A stretch of DNA of 64,000 nucleotides. Source: Pseudomonas sp. CCC3.1. GTDB taxonomy: Bacteria > Pseudomonadota > Gammaproteobacteria > Pseudomonadales > Pseudomonadaceae. The stretch is from the NCBI RefSeq assembly GCF_034347405.1, contig NZ_CP133778.1, positions 1,488,001-1,552,000 on the forward strand, read 5' to 3'. This document shows, in pieces, positions 54,186-62,950 of the stretch. A program made the translations under genes and the position numbers. The notes below the pieces were generated by a model. It worked only from the letters and a program-made list of their open reading frames with translations, did no database searches and had not been told where the DNA came from. Each line of letters opens with the position of its first letter. Position 1 is the first letter of the stretch.

Positions 54186-55394
54186 ATGAAAAACGCGTTT
54201 TTGTCCGAGCGGGTCCTGAGTATTGCCCCGTCCCCGAGTGTGGCTGCCAACGCCTTGGTTGCGCAGCTTCGTGCACAAGGTCAGGACATTGTGAACTTCA
54301 CCGTGGGTGAGCCTGATCTCAACACGCCAGCTCATGTCGTTGAGGCCGCTCGCAAAGCAATGGAGTCCGGCGATACTCACTACACCAGCACCCTGGGCAC
54401 GCCTTTACTGCGCAATGCCATCGTTACCAAACTGGCGCGTGACAACGCTCTGGAGTACAGCCTGGAAGAGGTGGTGGCCGGATCGGGCGGCAAGCAAATC
54501 ATTTTTGAAGCGCTGGCGGCTACTCTGAATCCTGATGACGAGGTCATCGTCCATACGCCTTATTGGGTTTCCTATCCCGATATCACCCGCCTGAATGGCG
54601 GAACACCTGTGGTTATCCATGGCCATGAAGGCAACGGTTTCAAGCTGACCCCAGCTCAACTTGAGCACGCGATAACGCCCCGTACCAAGTGGGTCATTAT
54701 TAACAGCCCCAACAACCCTAGTGGCGCTGTTTATACCGTTGCCGAACTGCAAGCGTTGGCGCAAGTCCTTCGCGATCACCCGCATGTGTTGATCATGGCG
54801 GATGAAATCTATGAGCACTTCATCTACTGCGATGAACCCTATGTCTCATTCCCGGCAGCAGCCCCTGACCTGAAGGAGCGGACCCTGATTGTTAATGGCG
54901 CCTCTAAAGGGTACGCCATGACGGGCTGGCGTCTGGGCTTCGGCGCAGGCCCGAAATGGTTGATTGCTGCGATTGGCAAGTTGCTGTCCCAGAGCACCAC
55001 GTGCCCCAGCTCGATCAGCCAGGCCGCTGCGGTCGCGGCGTTCTCGGGAGATCAGACCCCGGTGAATGCAATGTCCACGCTCTACAAGGGTCGCAGGGAC
55101 ATCATGCTGGTTGCGCTTGAAGGCGTGCCCGGCCTGACCTGGACTGTCCCGGACGGCGCTTTCTACGTATTCGTCAACGTCAAAGGGCTCTTGGGCAAGA
55201 CCACCCCGCGTGGGCAGGTGCTGAACACCGACGGGGATGTCGTCAAGTACTGGCTCGAGGATGCGGGCGTCGCCACGGTCGTGGGTGAGGCCTATGGCAT
55301 CAGCCCTTACGTGCGGTTGTCCTTTGCCAGCGGCGAAGCGGTGATCCAGGACGGCTGTGCGCGAATCCGCCGTGCCTGTGAGGCTTTACGCTGA
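54186..55394 (+). CDS. Class I/II pyridoxal-phosphate aminotransferase (AspC-like)
   Basis: A 402-residue fold type I aminotransferase. It starts MKNAFLSERVLSIAPSPS and holds FTVGEPDLNTPAHV, INSPNNPSGAVYT, ADEIYEHFIY, and the PLP-lysine motif NGASKGYAMTGWRLGF. Subgroup I-gamma enzymes act on aspartate, aromatic amino acids or related substrates. Start ATG 54186 matches homologues; the ribosome site is weak, and a longer frame from 54060 covers a hairpin. No operon partner; the strong terminator follows. The substrate is inferred only by family. Confidence 0.87.
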   Translation: MKNAFLSERVLSIAPSPSVAANALVAQLRAQGQDIVNFTVGEPDLNTPAHVVEAARKAMESGDTHYTSTLGTPLLRNAIVTKLARDNALEYSLEEVVAGSGGKQIIFEALAATLNPDDEVIVHTPYWVSYPDITRLNGGTPVVIHGHEGNGFKLTPAQLEHAITPRTKWVIINSPNNPSGAVYTVAELQALAQVLRDHPHVLIMADEIYEHFIYCDEPYVSFPAAAPDLKERTLIVNGASKGYAMTGWRLGFGAGPKWLIAAIGKLLSQSTTCPSSISQAAAVAAFSGDQTPVNAMSTLYKGRRDIMLVALEGVPGLTWTVPDGAFYVFVNVKGLLGKTTPRGQVLNTDGDVVKYWLEDAGVATVVGEAYGISPYVRLSFASGEAVIQDGCARIRRACEALR

Positions 55395-55428
55395 TCCGCA
55401 CTTGCAACCTTTTATTGATCTAAAAATA

Positions 55429-55457
55429 AAGCGCCCAACATGAAGTTGGGCGCTTTG
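55429..55457. terminator. Bidirectional terminator between aminotransferase and pxpA
   Basis: AAAGCGCCCAAC and GTTGGGCGCTTT, a perfect 12-bp stem with a 5-base loop, flanked by A-rich and T-rich sequence. Confidence 0.85.
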
Positions 55458-55471
55458 CGTGGGGGGCTCAA

Positions 55472-56242
55472 TTATTCAGGTTGGCAATATGGCCTTACCA
55501 CGATGCCTGCTTGCTCAAGGGATGCACGCACTTTTTTCACCATCTGCAGCGCGCCTCCGGTATCTCCATGGACGCAGATTGTGTCGATGGAAACCGGAAT
55601 GCGCTTGCCCGACTGCGTGATAATTGCGCTTTCTTCGATCATCTGCATGACCCGTGCGGCCGCTTGGTCTGCGTCATGAATCACAGCACCTGGCTGCGTT
55701 CTTGGCACAAGACGACCCGAGTCAAGGTAAGCGCGGTCGGCATAGATCTCTGTGACGTAAGGCACCCCGGCACTTTCGGCGAGACGCTCCAGTGTGACGC
55801 CGGCCATCGTCGACAAAATGAGCGTGTCGTCAACTTTCTGGATCGTCTCAATCAGCGCCTGAGCCGCCATCTCATTGTCTGCAACCAAGTGCCCCAAGGC
55901 GCCGTGCGCTTTAACATGGGTCAATCGATGGCCGACCGACCTGGCCATCGCCCACGCGGCACCGATCTGATAGGCCAACAGCTGGCGGATTTCGTCCTGG
56001 GAGAATTCCTGATGCCGACGGCCAAAGGCCCAAAGATCGGGGTACCCCGGATGAGCGCCCACCGCGATCTTTTTTTGCTTAGCCTTTGCGCAAATATCGG
56101 CCATGATTTTGAAGTCGCCTGCATGAAAGCCACAGGCAAGGTTGGCAGTTGTTACAACTTCCAGCATTTCGTCGTCCTGACCAATGGTGTAAGGACCAAA
56201 ACCCTCACCCATGTCGCAGTTAATATCGACAGACTTAATCAC
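55472..56242 (-). CDS. pxpA: 5-Oxoprolinase subunit A (LamB/YcsF family)
   Basis: A 256-residue LamB/YcsF protein, begun by MIKSVDINCDMGEGFGPYTI with ANLACGFHAGD and VKAHGALGHLVADN, the metal/active-site segments of this group. PxpA with PxpBC hydrolyses 5-oxoproline to glutamate with ATP. Start ATG 56242 has AAGGAG upstream. It lies 16 bp after the MFS gene on the same strand and some 5 kb from pxpBC, so the subunits are split between two operons here. Confidence 0.92.
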   Translation of the reverse strand: MIKSVDINCDMGEGFGPYTIGQDDEMLEVVTTANLACGFHAGDFKIMADICAKAKQKKIAVGAHPGYPDLWAFGRRHQEFSQDEIRQLLAYQIGAAWAMARSVGHRLTHVKAHGALGHLVADNEMAAQALIETIQKVDDTLILSTMAGVTLERLAESAGVPYVTEIYADRAYLDSGRLVPRTQPGAVIHDADQAAARVMQMIEESAIITQSGKRIPVSIDTICVHGDTGGALQMVKKVRASLEQAGIVVRPYCQPE

Positions 56243-56258
56243 GGTTACGCTCCTTTAT

Positions 56259-57578
56259 TTAGTTGGTTAGTTCTTGTCCGGTGACGTCTTTCATTTTGCT
56301 CAGCGCAATAATGGAAATCATGGCAGCCAAGGATGTCCAAATAGCCGGGGACATTGAGTTGCCGGTATTTTCGACAAGCCATGTGCAGATGAAAGGGGTA
56401 CTGGCGCCGCCAAAGATAGCGCCTACGTTAAAACTCAGTGCCATGCCGGTGTAGCGAACACGTGTTGGGAATAATTCACCATAGACGGTGTAACCTTGGG
56501 CTTGAACGATGGCAAACGGCAAGAAGGCGAGCAGGGCAGCAATACTGGCCAGCGTGAAACTTGCGAGCGACATTAAGTACATTGAAATAGGGATGACAAC
56601 GATATAACTGGCGTAACCAATGATCATTAACTTTTTACGGCCCACACGATCGGATATCTGACCGAACAGGGGCATTGCCAGGGCCGCTGCCAATGTACTG
56701 GCGGCCATCAGCCAGAATACTTTTCCTGTTTCATAGCCCAGGGTTCGGGTCATATGAAGGTTTAAATAAACGATACCCAGGTAGGCGGTACAGTTCTGCG
56801 CAAAGGCAATCGATACCGCGATAAACAGCGGCTTTCGATAAGACGTGAACACTTCACGAACTGGGGCTTTAACCACTTCATTTGATTCAATCAGACTTTT
56901 AAATTTGGGTGAATCTTCCAGCTTCATGCGTGCCCACAACGTGAGGCCGATAAAGGGTATGCAAATCAAGAATGGAATGCGCCAGCCCCACGCGACCATT
57001 TCTTCCGGGGTCATCATGAAACTGACAGCGCCCGCCATGCCTGCCGCGGTGGCAATACCAATGGCAATGCCCGCCGGGTTGAATGCGCCGAAAAACCCCC
57101 TTTTGTTGGCGGGAGCACACTCGGATATGTAGGTGGCAGCACCGCTGGCTTCGCCTCCCGCGAAAAACCCCTGCGCCAATCTGCAGGCGACCAGCATGAT
57201 CGGCGCAAGGACTCCCGCCTGATCATACGTCGGCAATATTCCGACGATGCCGCTGACAATACCGATGCCGATGACCGTCGCAACCAATGTGTACGAACGG
57301 CCTCGACGGTCGCCCAAGCGACCGAAGAAGATGCCGCCCAGTGGACGCATGATGAAAGCACTGGCGAAAACAGCAAGTGCCGAAAGAAGGGCTTCAAATG
57401 AATTCATGGCCGGAAAGAATACTTTCGCCAAGGTGCTGGCAAGTAAGCCATAAATTGCAAAGTCATAGTACTCAACGGCTGAGCCCATGCCGGCAACAAT
57501 AGAAGCTTTCCAGGGGGATTGGGTGGTGGGTGAACTCTCATCGAATGAATAGTGCAGAACTGCAGTATCTTTTATCAT
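56259..57578 (-). CDS. MFS transporter, metabolite:H+ symporter type
   Basis: A 439-residue MHS-family transporter with 12 TM helices. The family marks are GSAVEYYDFAIYGLLA in TM1, IMRPLGGIFFGRLGDRRGR between TM2 and TM3, and the repeat FGQISDRVGRKKLM in the second half. Members take up shikimate, proline/betaine, alpha-ketoglutarate and similar substrates. Linked with pxpA, it may import 5-oxoproline or a precursor (inference). The start is ATG 57578. A 287-bp gap before the carrier-like gene holds the promoter. Confidence 0.88.
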   Translation of the reverse strand: MIKDTAVLHYSFDESSPTTQSPWKASIVAGMGSAVEYYDFAIYGLLASTLAKVFFPAMNSFEALLSALAVFASAFIMRPLGGIFFGRLGDRRGRSYTLVATVIGIGIVSGIVGILPTYDQAGVLAPIMLVACRLAQGFFAGGEASGAATYISECAPANKRGFFGAFNPAGIAIGIATAAGMAGAVSFMMTPEEMVAWGWRIPFLICIPFIGLTLWARMKLEDSPKFKSLIESNEVVKAPVREVFTSYRKPLFIAVSIAFAQNCTAYLGIVYLNLHMTRTLGYETGKVFWLMAASTLAAALAMPLFGQISDRVGRKKLMIIGYASYIVVIPISMYLMSLASFTLASIAALLAFLPFAIVQAQGYTVYGELFPTRVRYTGMALSFNVGAIFGGASTPFICTWLVENTGNSMSPAIWTSLAAMISIIALSKMKDVTGQELTN

Positions 57579-57865
57579 AGGTGTCTATCTCGCCGGAGGT
57601 ATCCGAGAACTTTTGAGATGTAACCACTAGACAGTAGGGAAAGAGCAGGTGCCGAAGCATTAACCCGTAGTAGCTAGTAATTGTTATTGTATTTGTTTGT
57701 TGTAAGCCACTGGCAACATACACCACCGCTTATCATGGCTATAGCGATTTATTGGGATGTAATCTCATCGCTTTTTCTCATCTATAGAGAAATTCAGAGC
57801 GTGAAGGCACGCGCCACTAAACCGATGGTGATGTTGATTGTCAGGTTGTAAGTAATGCTTGGCGT

Positions 57866-58270
57866 TTAAATAAGTGTTGCGACTACATCCCCGTAACCTA
57901 CAACTTGAGCATTGTCGATTGAATAACCTTTCAATGTTCCGGACGTAGTGGGGTAGATCGGTATGACTGTTGTTTCAACGATGACATAACCAATGATGAT
58001 GTCAGGCGTTAGCTGTTGTCCGCAGAGATCAGTCGTGCTCTCGGTAAAGGGATGCTGATGATAAAAAACACCCATCTCGGGTGATTCAATCACTGTGCCT
58101 TGTTCCAGAGTGTTTGCAGGCGTTGCCAGCACGTGATCTGCAACGTTCACGGTTGTGTCAACGGTGCCAAACTCAAGGCTCAACGAGTAATGTTCATCTT
58201 CAACGGTCAATGAACGGATACTCGACCCTTGCAGTCGCTGGATCAGTAATTCAATTTCATCAATGGTCAT
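57866..58270 (-). CDS. BCCP-like protein lacking the biotin lysine
   Basis: A 134-residue protein resembling a biotin carboxyl carrier: N-terminal helix DEIELLIQRLQGSSIRSL, then a linker and a lipoyl/biotinyl-like domain (ESPEMGVFYHQ, IIIGYVIVETTVIPIYPTTS, GTLKGYSIDNAQVVGYGDVV). In true carriers the loop reads EAMKM; here it is E99-T-T-V, with Val102 where Lys belongs. Biotin cannot be attached at that place. It starts within the accC stop (ATGA overlap), so it is translated with the accBC genes. Its role, structural or regulatory, is unknown. Confidence 0.82.
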   Translation of the reverse strand: MTIDEIELLIQRLQGSSIRSLTVEDEHYSLSLEFGTVDTTVNVADHVLATPANTLEQGTVIESPEMGVFYHQHPFTESTTDLCGQQLTPDIIIGYVIVETTVIPIYPTTSGTLKGYSIDNAQVVGYGDVVATLI

Positions 58271-59628
58271 GACTGCTGGCTCCCTTCTCGCTGGTCAAGA
58301 TAATGCTCCAGGTAGTGAATGTTCGCCCCGCCTTGAACAAATGGGTGTGTGCCTAATATCTCCAGCTGCAAGGGTATGTTTGAATCAACACCGGCGATCA
58401 CCAGCTCACTGAGCGCCACTTTCATCCGCTCGATGGCTTGCTCCCGCGTCGATCCATGGGCAATGACCTTCGCGATAAGTGAATCGTAGTGGCTGGTAAT
58501 TTTAAACCCGGGTTTGAGGTGTGACTCGACCCGAATACCCGGACCACCTGGCGGCAGCCAATCACTCACCGTGCCTGCTGACGGCGCAAACGACCATGGG
58601 TCTTCGGCGTTGATACGGCACTCGATCGCGTGCCCTGAAAATGAAATCTGCTCCTGGCTGATCGATAGCGGCAGGCCCATGGCCACTCGAATTTGCTCCG
58701 CGACGATGTCGACGCCGGTGACCATTTCAGTGACCGGGTGCTCGACTTGAACGCGGGTGTTCATTTCGATGAAGAAGAACTCGCCGTTTTCGTAGAGAAA
58801 CTCGAAGGTTCCTGCACCGACATACCCAATCGCCAGGCACGCTTTCACGCAAAGCTGGCCAATCTCTTTGATCAAATCCCGGTCGACGCCCGGCGCCGGG
58901 GATTCTTCAATCAATTTTTGGTGCCGACGTTGCGTTGAACAATCACGTTCGCCCAGCCACAGCGCATTGCCATGCTGATCGGCAAGCACCTGAATCTCAA
59001 CGTGGCGAGGGGTCTGGAGGAATCGCTCCATGTAGACCACCGGGTTGCCAAAGGCAGCATTGGCCTCTTCGCGAGTCAGGGTGACTGAACGAAGCAGCTC
59101 CGCCTGCGCATTGACCACCCGCATACCACGACCACCACCGCCACCGGCAGCTTTGATAATCAGCGGGTAGCCGACTTTTCTGCCGCACTCCAGGATGTCT
59201 GCGTCGGCATCAGGCACTGCGCCGTCGGACCCCGGAACACAGGGAACACCGGCTGCAATCATCGCCTGCTTGGCGCGCACCTTATCGCCCATGCACGCAA
59301 TGGCCTCGGAGGACGGGCCGATAAACGTCAGGCCCGCGTCTTCAACCGCTTTGACGAACCCAGCGTTCTCGGACAGAAAACCATAACCCGGGTGGATGGC
59401 CTGAGCGCCTGTGAGTTTTGCCGCCAGCAGAATTTTTTCCTGCAACAGGTAGCTTTTGGACGCCGAAGCAGGGCCGATGCAAATCGAGGTGTCGGCCAGT
59501 TTTACATGGCGCAAGTCACGATCCGCTTTGGAATACACCGCCACGGTTTGCAGGCCCAGTGATTTACAGGCGCGCCAGATACGCAACGCGACTTCACCCC
59601 GGTTTGCGATCAATACCTTGTCAAACAT
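58267..59628 (-). CDS. Biotin carboxylase subunit (AccC family)
   Basis: A 453-residue biotin carboxylase that uses ATP and bicarbonate to carboxylate biotin. It starts MFDKVLIANRGEVALRIWRA, with the ATP-grasp glycine loop KAAGGGGGRGMRVV, ERDCSTQRRHQKLIEESPAP, and the catalytic EMNTRVQVEHPVTEM. It is a second copy distinct from the housekeeping accC. It overlaps accB by eight bases and the carrier-like gene by four. With PxpB/C next door it likely carboxylates a urea-like or cyclic amide substrate rather than acetyl-CoA. Confidence 0.93.
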   Translation of the reverse strand: MFDKVLIANRGEVALRIWRACKSLGLQTVAVYSKADRDLRHVKLADTSICIGPASASKSYLLQEKILLAAKLTGAQAIHPGYGFLSENAGFVKAVEDAGLTFIGPSSEAIACMGDKVRAKQAMIAAGVPCVPGSDGAVPDADADILECGRKVGYPLIIKAAGGGGGRGMRVVNAQAELLRSVTLTREEANAAFGNPVVYMERFLQTPRHVEIQVLADQHGNALWLGERDCSTQRRHQKLIEESPAPGVDRDLIKEIGQLCVKACLAIGYVGAGTFEFLYENGEFFFIEMNTRVQVEHPVTEMVTGVDIVAEQIRVAMGLPLSISQEQISFSGHAIECRINAEDPWSFAPSAGTVSDWLPPGGPGIRVESHLKPGFKITSHYDSLIAKVIAHGSTREQAIERMKVALSELVIAGVDSNIPLQLEILGTHPFVQGGANIHYLEHYLDQREGSQQS

Positions 59629-60058
59629 GGTTCACCTTCCTGGCTCGATAAATGGGGGTGCCGCGCTCAACATCTTCACCATCCGCCACCAGAATCTCGA
59701 CGATCTCGCAGGCAAACTCGGCTTCGAGAGGGTTGAACAGTTTCATGGCTTCAATCACGGCGAGGGTGTCGCCTTCACTGACCTGGCTGCCGATGCTGGT
59801 GAAGTCAGGCTTTGCGGGGGAAGGGCGCAGGTACACGATGCCCGCCATCGGGGCCACGATCAGGTGCTCATTCGGTTGCGGGGAGGGGGTTGGCATAACG
59901 GCAGCTGCCGCGGGCTTGAGCGTTGTTTCGGCAACCTCGACAGGCGTTTGTTGCCGGCGACCGAGGTGGACGTTGGTATTCCCTTGCGTGTACTTCAACT
60001 CAACCAGGGTTGAGCGCTCGAAGCTATCAATCAATCGTTCAAGGTCTTTGCTGTGCAT
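59621..60058 (-). CDS. Biotin carboxyl carrier protein (AccB family)
   Basis: A 145-residue carrier protein. It has an N-terminal helix (MHSKDLERLIDSFERSTL), a Pro/Ala linker (AAAAVMPTPSPQP), and the biotinyl domain with APMAGIVYLRPSP and VIEAMKLFNPLEAE, in which Lys106 takes biotin. AGGA precedes the ATG. It starts 39 bp after pxpC and overlaps accC. It differs from the neighbouring carrier-like protein, which lacks this lysine. Confidence 0.92.
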   Translation of the reverse strand: MHSKDLERLIDSFERSTLVELKYTQGNTNVHLGRRQQTPVEVAETTLKPAAAAVMPTPSPQPNEHLIVAPMAGIVYLRPSPAKPDFTSIGSQVSEGDTLAVIEAMKLFNPLEAEFACEIVEILVADGEDVERGTPIYRARKVNHV

Positions 60059-60097
60059 TTTTCCTATTCCACTTTTTTCAGATCAACTACAAAAAAC

Positions 60098-61054
60098 TTA
60101 CCGCCATTGCGTCGCGGTCGCTTCAAACAATGAACGCCTCTTGGCATCTTCGAAGAGGGCGGTGTCGATGTCGGTGAGCTCGAACCGCAGGGTGCGCCCC
60201 GGCATGAGTTGGCCCAGTTTCCAGAGGTCTGCTTCAATCACGTTCACCAGCTTGGGATAGCCGCCACAGGTATTGGCGTCGACCAACTGAATGATCGGCT
60301 CGCCGCTGGTCGGTATCTGTACCGTTCCGGGGACGATTCCATGGGAGAGCAACTCGCGGTTGACGGTGCGCTTCAGCACGGCGCCAGACAGTCGGTAGCC
60401 TTGCCTGTTGGAGCTGCGCCCGACGGTGTAAGGGGTGTTGAAGAAACGCTCTTTGGTGTCGTCCGAGAACTCCTGCCACTCAGCCGAGGGCAAGACGCGA
60501 ACTGTCGTTCCCGCTTCACTCAGCGCACGCCAGTACGTTTGCAGGGTTGGATCGTAGAGGCTCGATGGGGTGATTGTTGCGGCGCTGTCACGGGCCGAGC
60601 TGCGCAGGCTGTCGCCTTTCGCCAGGGCTTTGCCCTCGTGACCTCCAAACGCACCTTTTAGATCGGTGGCGCGGGAGTTGAGGACCCGTTGCACATCAAT
60701 GCCGCCTTCGATTGCCAAGTAAACACAGCGGCCTTCTTGAGGGGCTTCGATGACCAGCGTCTCTCCCGCATTCACCCTTAACCGTGACCACGGCGCGTGT
60801 TGTTTTTGCCCGATGCGGCTGGTGCTGAGTGCGCCGGTAATGGCAACGCAGCGCGCCTCGCTCAAGCGCACCTTGAACGGAAAATTGTTGATTTCAATGC
60901 TGGCCGCCTCACATGAATTGCCCAGCATCGCGTTGCCAAGCTCGTAACTCAGGCTGTCAAGCGCACCGCTGCGGCTTACACCGCTGGCCAAGAAACCGAT
61001 ACGACCGTGATCGACAATGATGTTGAGAGGACCGTTGGACAGGATTTCCATCAT
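60098..61054 (-). CDS. pxpC: 5-Oxoprolinase subunit C (biotin-dependent carboxyltransferase, KipA-like)
   Basis: A 318-residue protein of the KipA/urea-carboxylase carboxyltransferase family. Family segments are LNIIVDHGRIGFLASGVSRS, ALDSLSYELGNAMLGN, GCVY-type CVYLAIEGGIDVQRVLNSRA and TPYTVGRSSNRQGYRLSG. It works with PxpB and PxpA. Its start ATG 61054 overlaps the pxpB stop (ATGA). Combined with accBC in the same operon it has the parts of a urea-carboxylase-like enzyme as separate subunits. Confidence 0.92.
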   Translation of the reverse strand: MMEILSNGPLNIIVDHGRIGFLASGVSRSGALDSLSYELGNAMLGNSCEAASIEINNFPFKVRLSEARCVAITGALSTSRIGQKQHAPWSRLRVNAGETLVIEAPQEGRCVYLAIEGGIDVQRVLNSRATDLKGAFGGHEGKALAKGDSLRSSARDSAATITPSSLYDPTLQTYWRALSEAGTTVRVLPSAEWQEFSDDTKERFFNTPYTVGRSSNRQGYRLSGAVLKRTVNRELLSHGIVPGTVQIPTSGEPIIQLVDANTCGGYPKLVNVIEADLWKLGQLMPGRTLRFELTDIDTALFEDAKRRSLFEATATQWR

Positions 61055-61758
61055 TTCAATTGCGCCTTTGGACGAAACACGAGGGTGTCTCCGGGGCTCA
61101 ACAGCGCTGGAGGCATTGCTTGGCTGTTAAAGCCATCAAAGTCTGCGTGGCCAATGACGTGCCAGCCGCACGGCCCTGGGCACGGGAAGACAGACGCCTG
61201 TTCACCGGCGACCACCACGCTGCCTTTAGGGATCAAGGTGCGCGGAATTTGGCGGCGGGGGACTTCAAGTGCAGGGGGCAGCCCCACGAGATACGCAAAG
61301 CCTGGCATCGATCCGAGCGCGGCCACGGTGTAAGTGACAGAGCTGTGCAAGGCGATGACATCACGTGTCGTGAGGCCTGTTTGTTCTGCGAGATAGTCCA
61401 GATCCATCCCGCGTTCACCGCCGTAAGTCACATCAATGACGAAGGTTTTGCCATTGATGGCGGTCGGCTTTGATGTGATCCACAGGTCGGACAACATGTG
61501 TGCGGCCGCATCCGGGCGAATCTTGCCCGGATCGTAGATGACCAGCAGGTTGTTAACCCCTGGAACCGTTTCCACTAAACCTGGAAGGCATTGCTGGTCA
61601 CGCAGGGTGTTGTTCAACGCCCAAAGCCTTTGTTGCAGCTCCCTGTCATAAGGGCCGCAAGACACATCCAGAAGCAGGCCATTGGTACCCGCGAGCGAAA
61701 TTCGCACAGAGGTATCAACGGCTTTTGACGTTGCTAATTTGGGTTCAAAAAGAATCAT
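61051..61758 (-). CDS. pxpB: 5-Oxoprolinase subunit B (KipI-like)
   Basis: A 235-residue KipI-family protein. Segments VETVPGVNNLLVIYDPG, DVTYGGERGMDLDYLAEQTG, GSMPGFAYLVGLPPALEVPR and GEQASVFPCPGPCGWHVIG are family signatures. In B. subtilis KipI inhibits the sporulation kinase, but the widespread role is in 5-oxoprolinase. It is first in the operon pxpB-pxpC-accB-accC-carrier-like. Start ATG 61758. A 306-bp gap separates it from the MarR gene upstream. Confidence 0.92.
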   Translation of the reverse strand: MILFEPKLATSKAVDTSVRISLAGTNGLLLDVSCGPYDRELQQRLWALNNTLRDQQCLPGLVETVPGVNNLLVIYDPGKIRPDAAAHMLSDLWITSKPTAINGKTFVIDVTYGGERGMDLDYLAEQTGLTTRDVIALHSSVTYTVAALGSMPGFAYLVGLPPALEVPRRQIPRTLIPKGSVVVAGEQASVFPCPGPCGWHVIGHADFDGFNSQAMPPALLSPGDTLVFRPKAQLK

Positions 61759-62064
61759 GGCTATTCCAAATGCAGGTACTCACCGAACGACAGATGCCGT
61801 GCGGGAGGTATTGCATGGAGCAAGCCAACGTTTACGATTCGAATGTGTTTTGTCTTCGTTTAGTTTTTAAAACGTTTTTTGATGTATCTAACTGATTGAA
61901 AAATAAAGTTAAAAATAATATCTAAATGTTTAGATTTTTTTGCCGAGAGTTCAGCAGTGAAAGGATTTTGCAGCGCGAGCATCTATTTCGCCAATGCTAC
62001 CTAAGGGAGCAGAGTCGCTACAAAAGGTAACATCGCTTCGAGTGCTTGCGTAAAGCTTAGGGGG
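61759..62064. other. pxp operon promoter region with ATCTAAA-TG-TTTAGAT dyad
   Basis: 306 bp, AT-rich at 61850-61940. The dyad ATCTAAA/TTTAGAT at 61920-61935 is a plausible MarR-type operator, about 160 bp before pxpB; alternatively its trailing T-run on the plus strand makes a terminator. Confidence 0.4.
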
Positions 62065-62598
62065 TCAAACCAGTGAAGAGGCTGCCCTTGCTGCCTGGTC
62101 ATACGTGCCAGACATTTCTCTCAACGTCCGGGCTGTCGAGCTGAGTTTTTCGACCAGGTTTTGATCGATGCTCGGCACCAGGCATTTGGTGCGCACAGTC
62201 ACATACCGCTCTACCAGCGCGAGCCCTTTTTTCGTCGGGCTGTAGAACACTTCCTTGCCTATCTTTTTAGAGCCGATCAGTTGACTCCCCGATAGCTTGC
62301 GCAGGGAGTAAGAGACGATGTGAGTGTCTGCAAAATTCAAGGTAAAACAGATGTCGGCCAGCTTCTTCTGTTTGCCGCGGTGGCAGATATGATTCAGCAC
62401 CATGATGTCGACCATGCCCAGGTCAGGTGCTCCGGCCGCGCTCATGCAGGAGGTGGCCCACCTTGAAAACGCGTTCCACGTCAGGATCATGCCGAACTCA
62501 AACTCCGATGCCGGCACTTGGCCTTCTACGACCAAGTGGGCAGACGCGACCAAGGGGCCGTTGAGGTCGGATTCAAGCTGAGAAAGCGTGTCGGACAT
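62065..62598 (-). CDS. MarR-like winged-helix regulator
   Basis: A 177-residue protein with a winged-helix region: GMVDIMVLNHICHRG, KQKKLADICFTLNFADTHIV, SYSLRKLSGSQLIGSKKIGK and the wing EVFYSPTKKGLALVERY. The strand-helix order fits the MarR family. It sits upstream of pxpB on the same strand and divergent from the second RraA-like gene, so it may control either. ATG 62598 follows GGAGGAAA. The ligand is unknown. Confidence 0.82.
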   Translation of the reverse strand: MSDTLSQLESDLNGPLVASAHLVVEGQVPASEFEFGMILTWNAFSRWATSCMSAAGAPDLGMVDIMVLNHICHRGKQKKLADICFTLNFADTHIVSYSLRKLSGSQLIGSKKIGKEVFYSPTKKGLALVERYVTVRTKCLVPSIDQNLVEKLSSTARTLREMSGTYDQAARAASSLV

Positions 62599-62950
62599 AT
62601 TTCCTCCGTAATGACAAAGACCCTAAAAGAGCCAGCGGTTCACGCGGCAATCTACCATAGCTGTCTGCGCACATGCGTCGCGGGGCGGCAGGTTCGGGCG
62701 GCAGCGGGGGTGGGTCGATCTGCTGCGAGATGCCCTTTCAGTGGTCTGGCAAGCCTCTGATTCATCACTTTTTTCGAACATTTTGGCCTTCTTTAATTCG
62801 CTTTTTACAGGCTTGGCCTTCTCCTAAAGTGACGTCAATCCGCAGGTGATGCCACTGCCAACCCTTTGGCCTGAAGGCGGTAGGCATCCATACCTGTACC
62901 CACGGCTGGCGCATCGCCGACCGCTCACCACGTCAAGATGGAAAACAATA
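62599..62950. other. MarR/RraA divergent region with TTGGCCTTCT direct repeats
   Basis: 352 bp. TTGGCCTTCT occurs at 62783-62792 and 62813-62822, a 30-bp period near three helical turns. The repeats lie 130-170 bp before the RraA start. Nothing else is recognised. Confidence 0.4.
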
